A DNA stretch of 64,000 nt from Flavobacteriales bacterium (GCA_020635795.1 JACJZD010000007.1:14586-78585), one strand, 5' to 3'. Shown: positions 36,000 to 44,328, counted from the first letter of the stretch. Notes: generated by a model from the sequence alone, not told the origin. Numbers and translations: made by a program.

Positions 36000-37460
36000 A
36001 TGTTTAAAAAATTAAGTTTCTTCTTTCTTGTTCTTTTTTGTGCCAATCAACTTTCGGCTTCAAAAACAGTAATCAAAGGATTTGCAAAGGCTTTTGGCAC
36101 ACAAGAGCTAACTGTTTTTACGTATACCGATTACATTACCAATACCAAGAAAAACCTAGGTTATGTTACCATTAATAAAGACGAAACCTTTACCTACGAG
36201 TTTGATTATACCGAAACCACAGCCATTTATTTAAAAATTGAAGACAAAACCACTTGGTTCTACATCGAGCCTGGCAAGGTTTATAACATTTCGTTGAGCT
36301 ATAGCGATGAGTATAACAAAGGTAGAGTTTACGACAAACAACTATCGCTAAAATTCAACTTTCCAGCACCCAACGAACTGAATCAAGAAATAAAAAAATA
36401 CAATCAAAAATATGATGCTTTTTTTGACGAAAACTACGTGTTGTTTGTTCGTCGCGACCGCTCTGTTGAACCAAAAATTAAAGCATTTAAAACCAAAATG
36501 CTAAAAGAAATAGAATCGGTTTCTACCGACTTTGTGAAAAACCACATCATCTACTCTATTGCTCAATTAGAAAACTCCATCAATGTATCGTATAGCGATA
36601 AAGCTACTGGAAAAAACAGCAAAAACACTAAAGCTAACCTGTATTTAGAATATCTCAATAATAAACCCATACTTTACAATAACAAAGAATACATGGGATT
36701 GTTTACCGATTTTTTTGAAACCGAGCTAAAAGACATGACCTTGCAAATAAGTGGTTTAGATGTAATAAAAGCTATTAATGAACAAGCAAGTATGGCCAAT
36801 TATTTAAAGTCGTTAGAAAAATACCCTTTTTTACCTGATGCTGAATTTCGCGAACTTTTTGCCATTTACGGTTTGTATAAAATCAAAGACGATAAATATT
36901 TCAACAAAAAAAACATTATTGGGTTGATGAACGAATTTAGAACCAAATCAAAATATGCCCATCAAAAAATAATTGCAGAAGAAATTTATACGCTGTTAAC
37001 ACAAAAAAAATTAGACAAAGGTTCAAAAGCAGTGGAGTTTAGTTTGATGAACAAAAACAACGAGTTGGTTTCTTTAAACTCATTTAAAGGCAAACATTTG
37101 TACATTAATTTTTGGGCAACTTGGAACATACCGAGCCAAAAAGAAATGAAAGTGATGGAAGCTTTGTATAAAAAATACAATGGTGCAGTTGAGTTTTTAA
37201 GCATTTGTACCGACAACAACATTGAAAAAATGAATAATTTTTTGGCAAAAAACCCTAGCTACACTTGGAAATTTTTACACCTTGGTAAAAATCAAAAATT
37301 GCTCGACGATTACGAAGTAGCTACTCTACCCATGTATGTATTTTTGGACAACAATTTAAACATCATCAGTTCTCCTGCTCCTCGTCCTGGAGGTTCTGCC
37401 GAAAGAGCTACAGAAGATAATATCGAAAAGATTTTCTATGATGTGATGAATAAGAAATAA
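36000..37460 (+). CDS. Thioredoxin-fold (TlpA-like) protein lacking both catalytic cysteines
   Basis: The 486-residue protein has a signal peptide (MFKKLSFFFLVLFCANQLSAS), a DUF4369-like beta-rich N-terminal region, and a helical middle. The C-terminal TlpA/AhpC-TSA-like domain (about 350-480) contains LKGKHLYINFWATWNIPSQKEMKVM. The usual WCxxC active site reads WNIPS: both cysteines are missing, so redox exchange cannot occur there. The cis-Pro segment EVATLPMYVFLD is retained. It probably acts as a periplasmic binding or structural protein. Start is taken at the ATG at 36000; upstream in-frame codons overlap coaD and do not encode a signal peptide. Confidence 0.82.
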   Translation: MFKKLSFFFLVLFCANQLSASKTVIKGFAKAFGTQELTVFTYTDYITNTKKNLGYVTINKDETFTYEFDYTETTAIYLKIEDKTTWFYIEPGKVYNISLSYSDEYNKGRVYDKQLSLKFNFPAPNELNQEIKKYNQKYDAFFDENYVLFVRRDRSVEPKIKAFKTKMLKEIESVSTDFVKNHIIYSIAQLENSINVSYSDKATGKNSKNTKANLYLEYLNNKPILYNNKEYMGLFTDFFETELKDMTLQISGLDVIKAINEQASMANYLKSLEKYPFLPDAEFRELFAIYGLYKIKDDKYFNKKNIIGLMNEFRTKSKYAHQKIIAEEIYTLLTQKKLDKGSKAVEFSLMNKNNELVSLNSFKGKHLYINFWATWNIPSQKEMKVMEALYKKYNGAVEFLSICTDNNIEKMNNFLAKNPSYTWKFLHLGKNQKLLDDYEVATLPMYVFLDNNLNIISSPAPRPGGSAERATEDNIEKIFYDVMNKK

Positions 37461-37471
37461 TTTGTGATTAC

Positions 37472-37549
37472 CGTCATTACGGGCTTGACCCGTAATCTTT
37501 TTATCCATTGTTTTCACGTATGAGATCGCGGATCAAGTCCGCAATGACG
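37472..37549. repeat. Dispersed palindromic repeat, paired units, overlapping a gene end
   Basis: The left unit 37472-37498 begins CGTCATTACGGGC and ends GTAATCT; the right unit 37523-37549 begins AGATCGCGG and ends GCAATGACG. They face each other across a 24-base gap. The stem GCGGA-CTTGA-TCCGC on the minus strand supplies the last codons and the TGA stop of the NUDIX gene. Confidence 0.88.
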
Positions 37550-38150
37550 AAGCTAAAAAATCAGCTATAGACGAGTACGTATTTTTCAGTGCAATTTCTT
37601 TGATTTGTTCGTCAGTAAACCATTCCACTTTTTCAATACCTTCTTCAGTTTGAGGAATCAATTTACCATCAAAATCAGTTTGCATTTCAAACCAATAGGT
37701 TTTCTTTAAAATAGGGTTGTCGTTTAAATGATAAATGTGATACGAATCGTTTAAAGGTTTTACAATCTTCAAACCAGTTACCGCACACTCCTCTTCTACT
37801 TCTCTAATAGCAGCTTCTTCAATTTGTTCACCTTTTTCAATTTTACCTTTGGGCAAATCCCAATTGTCCAATCGATAAATAAACAAGGTTTTATGTTGTT
37901 TGTTTTTTACCACACCTCCAGCAGCTTCAATTAAGGTAAAACTAGATTTAAACTGATTAAAAGCATTTTCAACGTCATCAACAACAATTACAATTTCTTG
38001 CAATCGTTTTACACGATGTAATAAATCGAGTAAAATGGTCGTTAAATCTGAAGAAAAAAAACGAAGTCGTAATTCCGACTCAACGTTATCAACATACTGT
38101 TGATTATTGGTGAACACGATTCGTTTATCCTTTATAAAAACTTTATACAT
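37533..38150 (-). CDS. NUDIX hydrolase
   Basis: This protein has 205 residues when started at MYKVFIKDKRIVFTN, or 208 from an upstream MLQ that would overlap the pyrE start. The NUDIX box reads GKIEKGEQIEEAAIREVEEECAV, matching GX5EX7REUXEEXGU apart from an Ala at the last Gly. The N-terminal 75 residues form an extra strand-rich domain. It hydrolyses nucleoside diphosphates linked to another group; the substrate is not evident. The C-terminus SSLRT and the stop codon lie inside a dispersed palindromic repeat. It is divergent from pyrE with start codons only a few bases apart. Confidence 0.88.
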   Translation of the reverse strand: MYKVFIKDKRIVFTNNQQYVDNVESELRLRFFSSDLTTILLDLLHRVKRLQEIVIVVDDVENAFNQFKSSFTLIEAAGGVVKNKQHKTLFIYRLDNWDLPKGKIEKGEQIEEAAIREVEEECAVTGLKIVKPLNDSYHIYHLNDNPILKKTYWFEMQTDFDGKLIPQTEEGIEKVEWFTDEQIKEIALKNTYSSIADFLASSLRT

Positions 38151-38153
38151 TTG
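38146..38153 (+). promoter_or_regulatory. Putative -7 box directly before pyrE
   Basis: TACATTTG fits TAnnTTTG and ends four bases before the pyrE ATG at 38158. It also covers the NUDIX start codon. As at uvrB, the predicted start site coincides with the ATG, which suggests a leaderless transcript. Confidence 0.45.
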
Positions 38154-38157
38154 CAGC

Positions 38158-38799
38158 ATGATATTGAATAACGAATCAGCAAAAAAAGTAGCTCAATCGC
38201 TATTGCAAATTAAAGCAATAAAATTACAACCAAACCAGCCTTTTACTTGGGCTTCGGGTTGGAATTCTCCTATTTATTGCGACAACAGGAAAATTCTTTC
38301 TTACCCAAAGGTAAGAACTTTTATTAGACAACAGTTTGTTGAAGCCATAAAAGAGCATTACCCAAAAGTAGAAGTAATAGCTGGTGTTGCCACTGGAGGT
38401 ATTGCTATTGGAGCATTGGTAGCCGAAGAAATGGGCTTGCCTTTTGTGTATATCCGCTCAGCAGCAAAAGGGCACGGTTTACAAAATTTAATTGAAGGAG
38501 AAGTACCAACCGACAAAAATGTGGTAGTGATTGAAGATTTAATTTCTACCGGAGGAAGCAGTTTAACAGCAGTTGCAGCCTTGAAACAAGAAAATTGCAA
38601 TGTATTAGGTATGGTTGCCATATTTACTTACGATTTTGAAACAGCCAAAGAAAACTTTAAAGCAGCACAATGCCCGTTAGTTACGCTAAGCGACTACAAT
38701 GTATTAATTGCTACTGCCGAAGCCGACAGTTTTATATCTGCAAACGACGTAGCCTCGTTAAGCGAATGGAGAAAAGACCCTGCGGGATGGAGGAAATAG
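38158..38799 (+). CDS. pyrE: Orotate phosphoribosyltransferase
   Basis: PyrE joins orotate to PRPP to make orotidine-5'-phosphate in pyrimidine synthesis. The 213-residue protein begins MILNNESAKKVAQSLLQIKA. It carries the orotate-binding FTWASGWNSPIYCDNRK, the PRPP motif VVVIEDLISTGGSSLTAV, and GVATGGIAIGALVAEEMGLPFVYIRS. An upstream in-frame start at 38107 would lie within the divergent NUDIX gene and add residues unlike the family. The only other pyrimidine-related evidence nearby is the HAD nucleotidase-like gene at 46903. Confidence 0.95.
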   Translation: MILNNESAKKVAQSLLQIKAIKLQPNQPFTWASGWNSPIYCDNRKILSYPKVRTFIRQQFVEAIKEHYPKVEVIAGVATGGIAIGALVAEEMGLPFVYIRSAAKGHGLQNLIEGEVPTDKNVVVIEDLISTGGSSLTAVAALKQENCNVLGMVAIFTYDFETAKENFKAAQCPLVTLSDYNVLIATAEADSFISANDVASLSEWRKDPAGWRK

Positions 38800-38835
38800 T
38801 TTTCAGTCTTCGGTTAGCAAATCACTAAAAACAGA

Positions 38836-38900
38836 ACACTTTACACCAAACACTATAAACAGAACACTATACACTAAAAACTATACACCAAACACCAACA
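38836..38900. repeat. Stuttering low-complexity repeat (ACACTATACAC words)
   Basis: Near-copies of AACACTATACACT/AACACTATAAACAG/AACACCAAC follow each other in the 102-bp gap between pyrE and the SRPBCC gene. ACAGAACACTTTACACC and ACAGAACACTATACACT are the clearest repeat pair, about 29 bases apart. It is not a regular tandem repeat but a family of slightly altered words. Confidence 0.65.
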
Positions 38901-38901
38901 A

Positions 38902-39303
38902 ATGAAAATAAACACCACACCAAAAACAGTTAATGCAACACCTGAAAACGTTTTTAACTTTTTGTTTGACATGAACAATTTTCAAGAGTTGTTTCCTGCA
39001 GAAAAAGTAGAAAATTGGAACTCGACCGACGAATTTTGCACTTTTAGAATAAAGGGTATGACCGACATTGGCTTAAAAAGAGTTGCTGCAACTCCAAACT
39101 CGTTGATATATTTAGACTCGCATGGTAAAGTGCCTTTTAAATTTACCTTAAACATTTTTTTAAACCCCATAAACGACAACCAAACCGAAGCTCATTTAGA
39201 ATTTGACGGTGAAGTAAACCCTTTCTTAAAACTGATGGTAGAAACCCCGCTAACCAACTTTTTTAACATGCTTTCGGATAAATTGGTGGAAAAGTTTGGG
39301 TAA
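38902..39303 (+). CDS. SRPBCC (START-like) family protein
   Basis: The 133-residue soluble protein has the pattern of the SRPBCC helix-grip fold: KTVNATPENVFNFLFDMNNFQELFPAEKVENW, strands FRIKGMTDIGLKRVAA, and a C-terminal helix TPLTNFFNMLSDKLVEKFG that closes a hydrophobic cavity. Members bind lipids, polyketides or other hydrophobic ligands; this one has no assignable ligand. It follows pyrE after 102 bases of low-complexity sequence and precedes the broken DUF2007-like gene by 17 bases. Confidence 0.8.
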   Translation: MKINTTPKTVNATPENVFNFLFDMNNFQELFPAEKVENWNSTDEFCTFRIKGMTDIGLKRVAATPNSLIYLDSHGKVPFKFTLNIFLNPINDNQTEAHLEFDGEVNPFLKLMVETPLTNFFNMLSDKLVEKFG

Positions 39304-39320
39304 CTTTCATTAAAAAAATA

Positions 39321-39638
39321 ATGGATCTAGATCAAAAAATTGTCATCGGCGAGTTTACTGTTTCAAGTTCTATTTTTTTTGACTTTCAAAATCTACTAAT
39401 TAAAAACAATATTGATTTTGAAATTAAGAATCGAACAGATTACGACGAAGGTGTTTCTTTTGATATAGCCATATTTTATATCAATGTAAAAGACTAAGAT
39501 AGAGCTAAAAAAATTAAAAATGATGTATTAAAAAATTCCCAAGACCATCCAATATATTGGAAATATGTAAGAAAATTTATTTATATATTTATTCTTGGGT
39601 GTTTAGTCATTCTAATCCTCTTCTTACTTAAATTATAA
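39321..39638 (+). pseudogene. DUF2007-like membrane protein interrupted by an in-frame TAA
   Basis: From the ATG at 39321 the frame reads 58 codons (opening MDLDQKIVIGEFTVSSSIFF), hits TAA at 39495, then stays open for another 46 codons and stops at 39638. The first part matches the layout of the 70-residue DUF2007-like protein at 43195 (a helix, an N-x-I strand, then a strand ending FYINVKD). The second part has a helix and a transmembrane segment FIYIFILGCLVILILFLL. One base change (for example CAA or GAA to TAA) would explain the stop. It could be a recent nonsense mutation or a sequencing error. Confidence 0.6.
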
Positions 39639-39665
39639 ATTAGATAAGAAACCCAATTTTGCCTT

Positions 39666-39737
39666 CGTTTGTGTCCCACAAACGAGCAAATTACTTACTT
39701 CAAGCCCTTTAAATTGTTGTTTGTGAGACACAAACAA
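39666..39737. repeat. Two related hairpins flanking a short spacer
   Basis: CGTTTGTG-TCC-CACAAACG (39666-39684) and TTGTTTGTG-AGA-CACAAACAA (39717-39737) are two perfect hairpins with the same core (GTTTGTG/CACAAAC) and 32 bases between. They stand between the broken DUF2007-like gene and the 3' end of birA, so a bidirectional terminator function is possible. Confidence 0.8.
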
Positions 39738-39752
39738 AAGCATCATCGAAAT

Positions 39753-40514
39753 TCAACTAATTAAACTAATCTCCTTCAAATCAAACTCTTTTATCTGTGA
39801 ATTTATTTCTACTTGCAATTTACCAATAGCAGAAACACCTCTAATTATTCCTGTAACTCGCTCGTTATTTACCAAGTAATGTAAAGGTTTTTGGTAGCCC
39901 AACAGTACATTTAAATAGTCTAGTTTTAATTGTGTGTTTTTCCCTGCTTTTAATTGCAAATAGCGGTATTCAATGTGTTTGAGCAAGTCGCTTAAAAGTT
40001 GTGATAAATCAAACTCTTTATCGTCAAACTCTTTATCGGTTAAAATGGCTAACGAAGTAGCATTTATGCTTGGCGAAAATTGTGTTTGGTTTACATTCAA
40101 ACCAATACCCACGATACAATTGCCAATTTTATTGGCACTAAGCGTATTTTCAATTAAAATACCAGCTATTTTATTGCCATCCACATAAATATCGTTTGGC
40201 CATTTAATCGCTACTTGCTCAAAACCCATTTTTGCCAAAAAATCGTAAATACCCAACGAAACCACTTGGCTCAACACAAATTGTTCTTCAATCAACACAT
40301 TAGGCTTAAGTAAAACCGAAAAAGTTAGGTTTTTTCCGCTTTCGCTTTCCCAAGTGTTACCTCGTTGCCCTTTGCCTTGTAATTGATTTTTGGTAAGCAC
40401 CACCAAGCCTTCAAAACAGGTTGAGTTCACCAACATTTCTTGCAAAAAAACATTGGTAGATGTTGTTTCATCTAATTTAACTATTCTATTACCGAGTATT
40501 AAGGCATTTTCCAT
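39753..40514 (-). CDS. birA: Biotin-[acetyl-CoA carboxylase] ligase
   Basis: The 253-residue enzyme attaches biotin to the carrier domain of biotin-dependent carboxylases. Conserved parts are the adenylate-binding KGQRGNTWESESGKNL, LSQVVSLGIYDFL and KWPNDIYVDGNKIAGILIE, and LNVNQTQF. It has no N-terminal winged-helix domain, so it is a ligase without repressor function. It begins directly at the catalytic domain (LDETTSTNVFLQEM). It is divergent from the rsfS-ftsH run, and a dispersed palindromic repeat lies just upstream of its start. Confidence 0.93.
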   Translation of the reverse strand: MENALILGNRIVKLDETTSTNVFLQEMLVNSTCFEGLVVLTKNQLQGKGQRGNTWESESGKNLTFSVLLKPNVLIEEQFVLSQVVSLGIYDFLAKMGFEQVAIKWPNDIYVDGNKIAGILIENTLSANKIGNCIVGIGLNVNQTQFSPSINATSLAILTDKEFDDKEFDLSQLLSDLLKHIEYRYLQLKAGKNTQLKLDYLNVLLGYQKPLHYLVNNERVTGIIRGVSAIGKLQVEINSQIKEFDLKEISLIS

Positions 40515-40556
40515 TGTTTACAAAACTAATTAATAATTCCGCTTCAATACGCTATT

Positions 40557-40625
40557 CGTCATTCCGGGCTTGACCTAGAATCTATTTTTTGTAGCATTTA
40601 GATTCCTGCTTTCGCAAGAATGACG
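40557..40625. repeat. Dispersed palindromic repeat, paired units
   Basis: The left unit begins CGTCATTCCGGGC and ends AGAATCT (40557-40583); the right unit begins AGATTCCTGC and ends AAGAATGACG (40600-40625). They are inverted relative to each other and lie between birA and rsfS. The rest of this 228-bp gap is AT-rich, with a 16-bp word shared with the coaD upstream region. Confidence 0.85.
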
Positions 40626-40742
40626 TTATTAATAAGTTTTTATCGCAAAATAAACGTCTCAATAATCTTTTAACTTTATAAACTTTTAACTTCTAAACTC
40701 AAGGATATTTCGTTATTTTGCAGCTTAATAATTTAACAGTAA

Positions 40743-41120
40743 ATGGCGAAGAAGAAAAAAGAATTAAGTGAATCACAAATTTTAGTAGACGTTGTAATTA
40801 AAGGATTGCAAGATAAAAAAGCTGAAAACATTGTTACCATTGATTTAAGAAGTTTAGAAAATGCGGTTTGCGATTTTTTCGTAATCTGCTCAGGAACATC
40901 AAATACGCACGTTGGTGCATTATCAAAAGCTGCTGAGGAAGAAGCAAGAAAAACATTAGGCGAAAAGCCTTGGCATTCTGAAGGTTTCGGGAATGCTGAA
41001 TGGGTCTTATTGGATTATGTAAATACCGTTGTACATATTTTTCAGGAAGAAGCAAGAGAGTTTTATAATTTAGAAGGCTTATGGGCTGATGCAGTAATAA
41101 CAGAAATAAAAGAGGCGTAA
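40743..41120 (+). CDS. rsfS: Ribosome silencing factor RsfS
   Basis: RsfS binds L14 on the 50S subunit and blocks subunit joining when nutrients are scarce. The 125-residue protein matches the family: VIKGLQDKKAENIVTIDLRSLENAVCDFFVICSGTSNTHVGALSKAAEEEARKTLG, then KPWHSEGFGNAEWVLLDYVNTVVHIFQEEAREFYNLEGLWADA. The ATG at 40743 gives a conserved start. The next gene, ftsH, begins 8 bases after its stop, so they form a transcription unit, an order commonly seen in Bacteroidota. Confidence 0.96.
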   Translation: MAKKKKELSESQILVDVVIKGLQDKKAENIVTIDLRSLENAVCDFFVICSGTSNTHVGALSKAAEEEARKTLGEKPWHSEGFGNAEWVLLDYVNTVVHIFQEEAREFYNLEGLWADAVITEIKEA

Positions 41121-41128
41121 TTTTTCAC

Positions 41129-43195
41129 ATGGAAAAGAAAGAAAATAAAACTAAAAAACCATTTCCTAAACCTAAACCAGGAGGAAATAACAACAGTAAA
41201 AAACCATTTAATTTTTATTGGATTTATGCCATTATTGGTATTGCTTTAATCTCATTAAACTTGTTTAACTGGCAAGGTGGTAGTTCTACTATTACTCCAT
41301 CAGAATTTGAAAAAATGGTGGTTAATGAGCAAGTAAAAGAGGTAATTGTAGTTAACCATAAAATTGCTAAAGTTTTTTTAACCCCCGAAGCATTAGAGCA
41401 AGCACCACACAAGGATAAAATCAAAAAACCTGTAATGGGCGTTCAAAATCAAGGCCCACATTACACCTTCGAAATTGGTTCGGGCGATGTTTTTGATGCT
41501 GATTTAAAAACGTGGTCGAAAGACTACAATTTAAAATACAAATACACCACCGAAGAAGATTGGTTCGGAGGCTTATTAGGACTGATTTTACCCATCTTAA
41601 TTTTTGTCGGAATTTGGTTTTTTATCATGAAACGAATGTCTGGTGGTGCTGGAGGAGGTGGTGCTGGTCAGATTTTTAATATTGGTAAATCGAAAGCCCA
41701 ACTGTTTGATAAAGAACGTAGCATTAATGTAACATTCGAAGATGTTGCAGGTTTAGAAGGAGCTAAAGAAGAAATTCAAGAAATTGTAGATTTCCTTAAA
41801 ACACCCCAAAAATATACCGATTTAGGAGCAAAAATTCCAAGAGGAGCATTACTTGTTGGTCCTCCAGGAACTGGAAAAACTTTATTAGCAAGAGCTGTAG
41901 CTGGTGAGGCAAAAGTTCCTTTTTATTCGCTTTCAGGTTCTGATTTTGTTGAAATGTTTGTTGGTGTTGGAGCATCACGTGTTCGTGATTTGTTTAAACA
42001 AGCAAAAGACAAAGCTCCTTCTATCATTTTTATTGATGAGATTGATGCCATTGGTAGAGCAAGAGGAAAAGGCATGGCACAAGGCGCTAACGACGAAAGA
42101 GAAAACACCTTAAATCAGTTGTTAACTGAAATGGATGGTTTTGGAACAAACACTGGAGTAATTGTGTTGGCTGCAACCAACCGAGCTGATGTATTGGATA
42201 GAGCGTTGGTTCGCCCTGGTCGTTTCGACAGACAAATACATGTTGATTTACCAGAAGTTCATGAGCGTCAGGAGATTTTTAAAGTACATTTAAAACCAAT
42301 AAAAATTGACGATACCGTTGATATCGAATTTTTATCTAAACAAACTCCAGGTTTTTCTGGTGCTGATATTGCCAACATTTGTAACGAGGCTGCTTTAATA
42401 GCTGCGCGTAAAAACAAAAAGAAAGTTGGGCGTCAAGATTTCTTAGATGCTGTAGATAGAATTATTGGTGGTTTAGAAAAGAAAAACAAAATTATTTCTG
42501 ACCACGACCGTAAAGCCATTGCTTTCCACGAAGCTGGTCATGCTGCAGTAAGCTGGTTGGTAAAATATGCTTCACCTTTGGTTAAAGTTACTATTATTCC
42601 AAGAGGGCGTTCATTAGGTGCTGCATGGTACTTGCCAGACGAAAGACAAATTACTACTACCGAACAATTGATTGACGAAATGTGTGCAGCCTTAGGTGGT
42701 AGAGCTGCCGAAGAAATTATGTTTGGAAAGGTTTCTACGGGTGCATTAAGCGATTTAGAAAAAGTTACCAAACAAGCTTATGCAATGGTAAGTATTTATG
42801 GTTTAAGCGATAAGGTTGGAAACATCAGTTATTACGATTCTTCTGGTCAGAGTGATTATTCGTTCTCAAAACCTTACTCTGAAAAAACGGCTGAATTGAT
42901 TGATGCTGAAGTAAAAAACTTGATTGAAACTTCATACATCAGAACCAAAAAAATATTAGAAGAAAACAAAGATAAACTGATTGCTTTGGCAGAAAAATTA
43001 CTTGAAAAAGAAGTTATTTTTAGAGACGATTTAGAGGAAATCTTTGGGAAAAGTATTTTTGAAGCAGAGCTGAAGGAAGAGAAAAAAATCTCAAAAAAGA
43101 ATGTAGTTGCAGAAGTTGATGCAAAGGAAGAAGAAACATCTACAGCAACTAAAGCAGAAGCAGCAGAAGATAATACTAACGAAACTAAAGCTTAA
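41129..43195 (+). CDS. ftsH: ATP-dependent zinc metalloprotease FtsH
   Basis: FtsH is an inner-membrane AAA+ protease for membrane and regulatory proteins. The 688 residues comprise a basic Pro-rich N-terminus, a first membrane helix (about 30-48) and a second one (about 150-168). The ATPase domain follows with Walker [17 protein letters not shown], Walker B IIFIDEID and the [23 protein letters not shown]. The zinc site is [12 protein letters not shown]. An acidic, Thr/Ala-rich tail closes the protein (residues 655-688). Its stop overlaps the start of the DUF2007-like gene (TAATG), which binds it to the rsfS-cdsA run. Confidence 0.98.
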   Translation: MEKKENKTKKPFPKPKPGGNNNSKKPFNFYWIYAIIGIALISLNLFNWQGGSSTITPSEFEKMVVNEQVKEVIVVNHKIAKVFLTPEALEQAPHKDKIKKPVMGVQNQGPHYTFEIGSGDVFDADLKTWSKDYNLKYKYTTEEDWFGGLLGLILPILIFVGIWFFIMKRMSGGAGGGGAGQIFNIGKSKAQLFDKERSINVTFEDVAGLEGAKEEIQEIVDFLKTPQKYTDLGAKIPRGALLVGPPGTGKTLLARAVAGEAKVPFYSLSGSDFVEMFVGVGASRVRDLFKQAKDKAPSIIFIDEIDAIGRARGKGMAQGANDERENTLNQLLTEMDGFGTNTGVIVLAATNRADVLDRALVRPGRFDRQIHVDLPEVHERQEIFKVHLKPIKIDDTVDIEFLSKQTPGFSGADIANICNEAALIAARKNKKKVGRQDFLDAVDRIIGGLEKKNKIISDHDRKAIAFHEAGHAAVSWLVKYASPLVKVTIIPRGRSLGAAWYLPDERQITTTEQLIDEMCAALGGRAAEEIMFGKVSTGALSDLEKVTKQAYAMVSIYGLSDKVGNISYYDSSGQSDYSFSKPYSEKTAELIDAEVKNLIETSYIRTKKILEENKDKLIALAEKLLEKEVIFRDDLEEIFGKSIFEAELKEEKKISKKNVVAEVDAKEEETSTATKAEAAEDNTNETKA

Positions 43196-43407
43196 TGGCT
43201 GAAGGCTGGATTGTTATATATAGAGATAATGATTCAAACAAAGCTGAAATAATAAAATCATTGCTCGAAGACAACGACATTAACGCTGTAATTGTAAATA
43301 AAATGGATTCCATGCACCTGCATTTAAGCAATGCCGAAGTTGAAGTTCATGTTCCACAAAGTGATGTTATTCAAGCAAAATACATTTTATCTAAAACCGA
43401 TTTGTAA
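43195..43407 (+). CDS. DUF2007-like small protein
   Basis: The 70-residue soluble protein fits the DUF2007 'putative signal transducing protein' plan: VIYRDNDSNKAEIIKSLLEDNDINAVIV, then a strand pattern ending EVHVPQSDVIQAKYIL. It starts at the stop of ftsH (TAATG) and its stop is followed directly by the ATG of cdsA. The arrangement ftsH-DUF2007-cdsA is common in Bacteroidota, and it may help regulate membrane-lipid synthesis or FtsH, which is inference. A longer, broken relative lies at 39321. Confidence 0.82.
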   Translation: MAEGWIVIYRDNDSNKAEIIKSLLEDNDINAVIVNKMDSMHLHLSNAEVEVHVPQSDVIQAKYILSKTDL

Positions 43408-44229
43408 ATGTTAACAAGAGCAATAACAGGTTTATTTTTTGTATTGGCTTTACTCATAGCCTTCTACTTTGGTTATTTAAGCACTTTTTTTTTGTTTTTG
43501 GTTATTACCACGCTTGGTGTTGAAGAATTTTACACCATCGTTTCTAAAAACAAGGAATATAGCCCACAAAAGTTCTTTGGTTTACTAACTGGCATCTCCA
43601 CATTTGTCATGTTATCTCTTATCATTCAAGATAATACGAGTATGAAGTATATCGGCATACCACTATTCCTAATTTTCTTCACCTTTATTATTGAACTTTA
43701 CCGCAAACAGAAAAACCCTTTTATTAATGTGGCATATACCATTATGCCCATTTTTTATGTGGTATTGCCTTTTATACTACTTTATCATTTAGGCTATTAC
43801 AACAACCATCAGTTTACCAACGAATTTAGTTACCCAATTATTTGGGGTTACTTTTTTATTCTTTGGTCAAACGATACAGGCGCTTATTTATCAGGTCGAT
43901 TTTTTGGAAAACACAAATTGTTTGAGCGTATTTCGCCTAAAAAAACATGGGAAGGCAGTATTGGTGGAGCGGTATTAAGCGTTGTAGTAGCTTATGTTTG
44001 TTCGATGTATTTCGAACAGTTAAGCGTTACCGATTGGATTGTTGTTGCATTAATTACAGTGGTTTTTGGTAGCTTGGGCGATTTGGTTGAGTCCATGTTA
44101 AAACGAAGCTTAAACATTAAAGATTCTGGTAATATTTTACCCGGACATGGTGGCATCCTTGACCGATTCGATGGGTTATTTATCTCCATTCCATTTGTTT
44201 ATGCTTATTTGATACTCAGTCTTCAGTAG
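43408..44229 (+). CDS. cdsA: Phosphatidate cytidylyltransferase
   Basis: CdsA makes CDP-diacylglycerol from phosphatidate and CTP at the inner membrane. The 273-residue protein has about eight hydrophobic helices and the family signature: WSNDTGAYLSGRFFGKHKLFERISPKKTWEGSIGG and, near the end, SLGDLVESMLKRSLNIKDSGNILPGHGGILDRFDGL. Length is normal. It begins directly after the DUF2007-like gene. The psd gene follows after a 99-bp gap of low-complexity sequence with its own -7 box. Confidence 0.95.
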   Translation: MLTRAITGLFFVLALLIAFYFGYLSTFFLFLVITTLGVEEFYTIVSKNKEYSPQKFFGLLTGISTFVMLSLIIQDNTSMKYIGIPLFLIFFTFIIELYRKQKNPFINVAYTIMPIFYVVLPFILLYHLGYYNNHQFTNEFSYPIIWGYFFILWSNDTGAYLSGRFFGKHKLFERISPKKTWEGSIGGAVLSVVVAYVCSMYFEQLSVTDWIVVALITVVFGSLGDLVESMLKRSLNIKDSGNILPGHGGILDRFDGLFISIPFVYAYLILSLQ

Positions 44230-44290
44230 TCAGTTCTCAGTCTACAAAAAACTAGACACTAAAAACCAAAAACTAGCAACTAGTAACTAA
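44226..44290. repeat. Stuttering low-complexity repeat between cdsA and psd
   Basis: Words such as CAGTAGTCAGTTCTCAGTCT and ACTAGACACTAAAAACC, AACTAGCAACTAGTAACTA repeat with small changes. The first part resembles 47673-47700 (GACTGAGAACTGAAGACTGAG) on the opposite strand. It overlaps the last few bases of the cdsA gene (stop 44227-44229). Confidence 0.6.
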
Positions 44291-44296
44291 ATTCAC

Positions 44297-44304
44297 TATT
44301 TTTG
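44297..44304 (+). promoter_or_regulatory. Putative -7 box before psd
   Basis: TATTTTTG fits TAnnTTTG and lies 24 bases before the psd ATG at 44329, just after the low-complexity stretch, which would allow psd to be transcribed separately from cdsA. No clear -33 TTG is present. Confidence 0.45.
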
Positions 44305-44328
44305 CCGCTATATTTTTTTAAATAACTT

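Noticed and set aside
36000..37460. Functional disulfide oxidoreductase
   Set aside because: The active-site cysteines are both absent.
39497..39638. Separate small membrane peptide
   Set aside because: No start codon with a leader lies after the TAA; the sequence continues the broken DUF2007-like frame.
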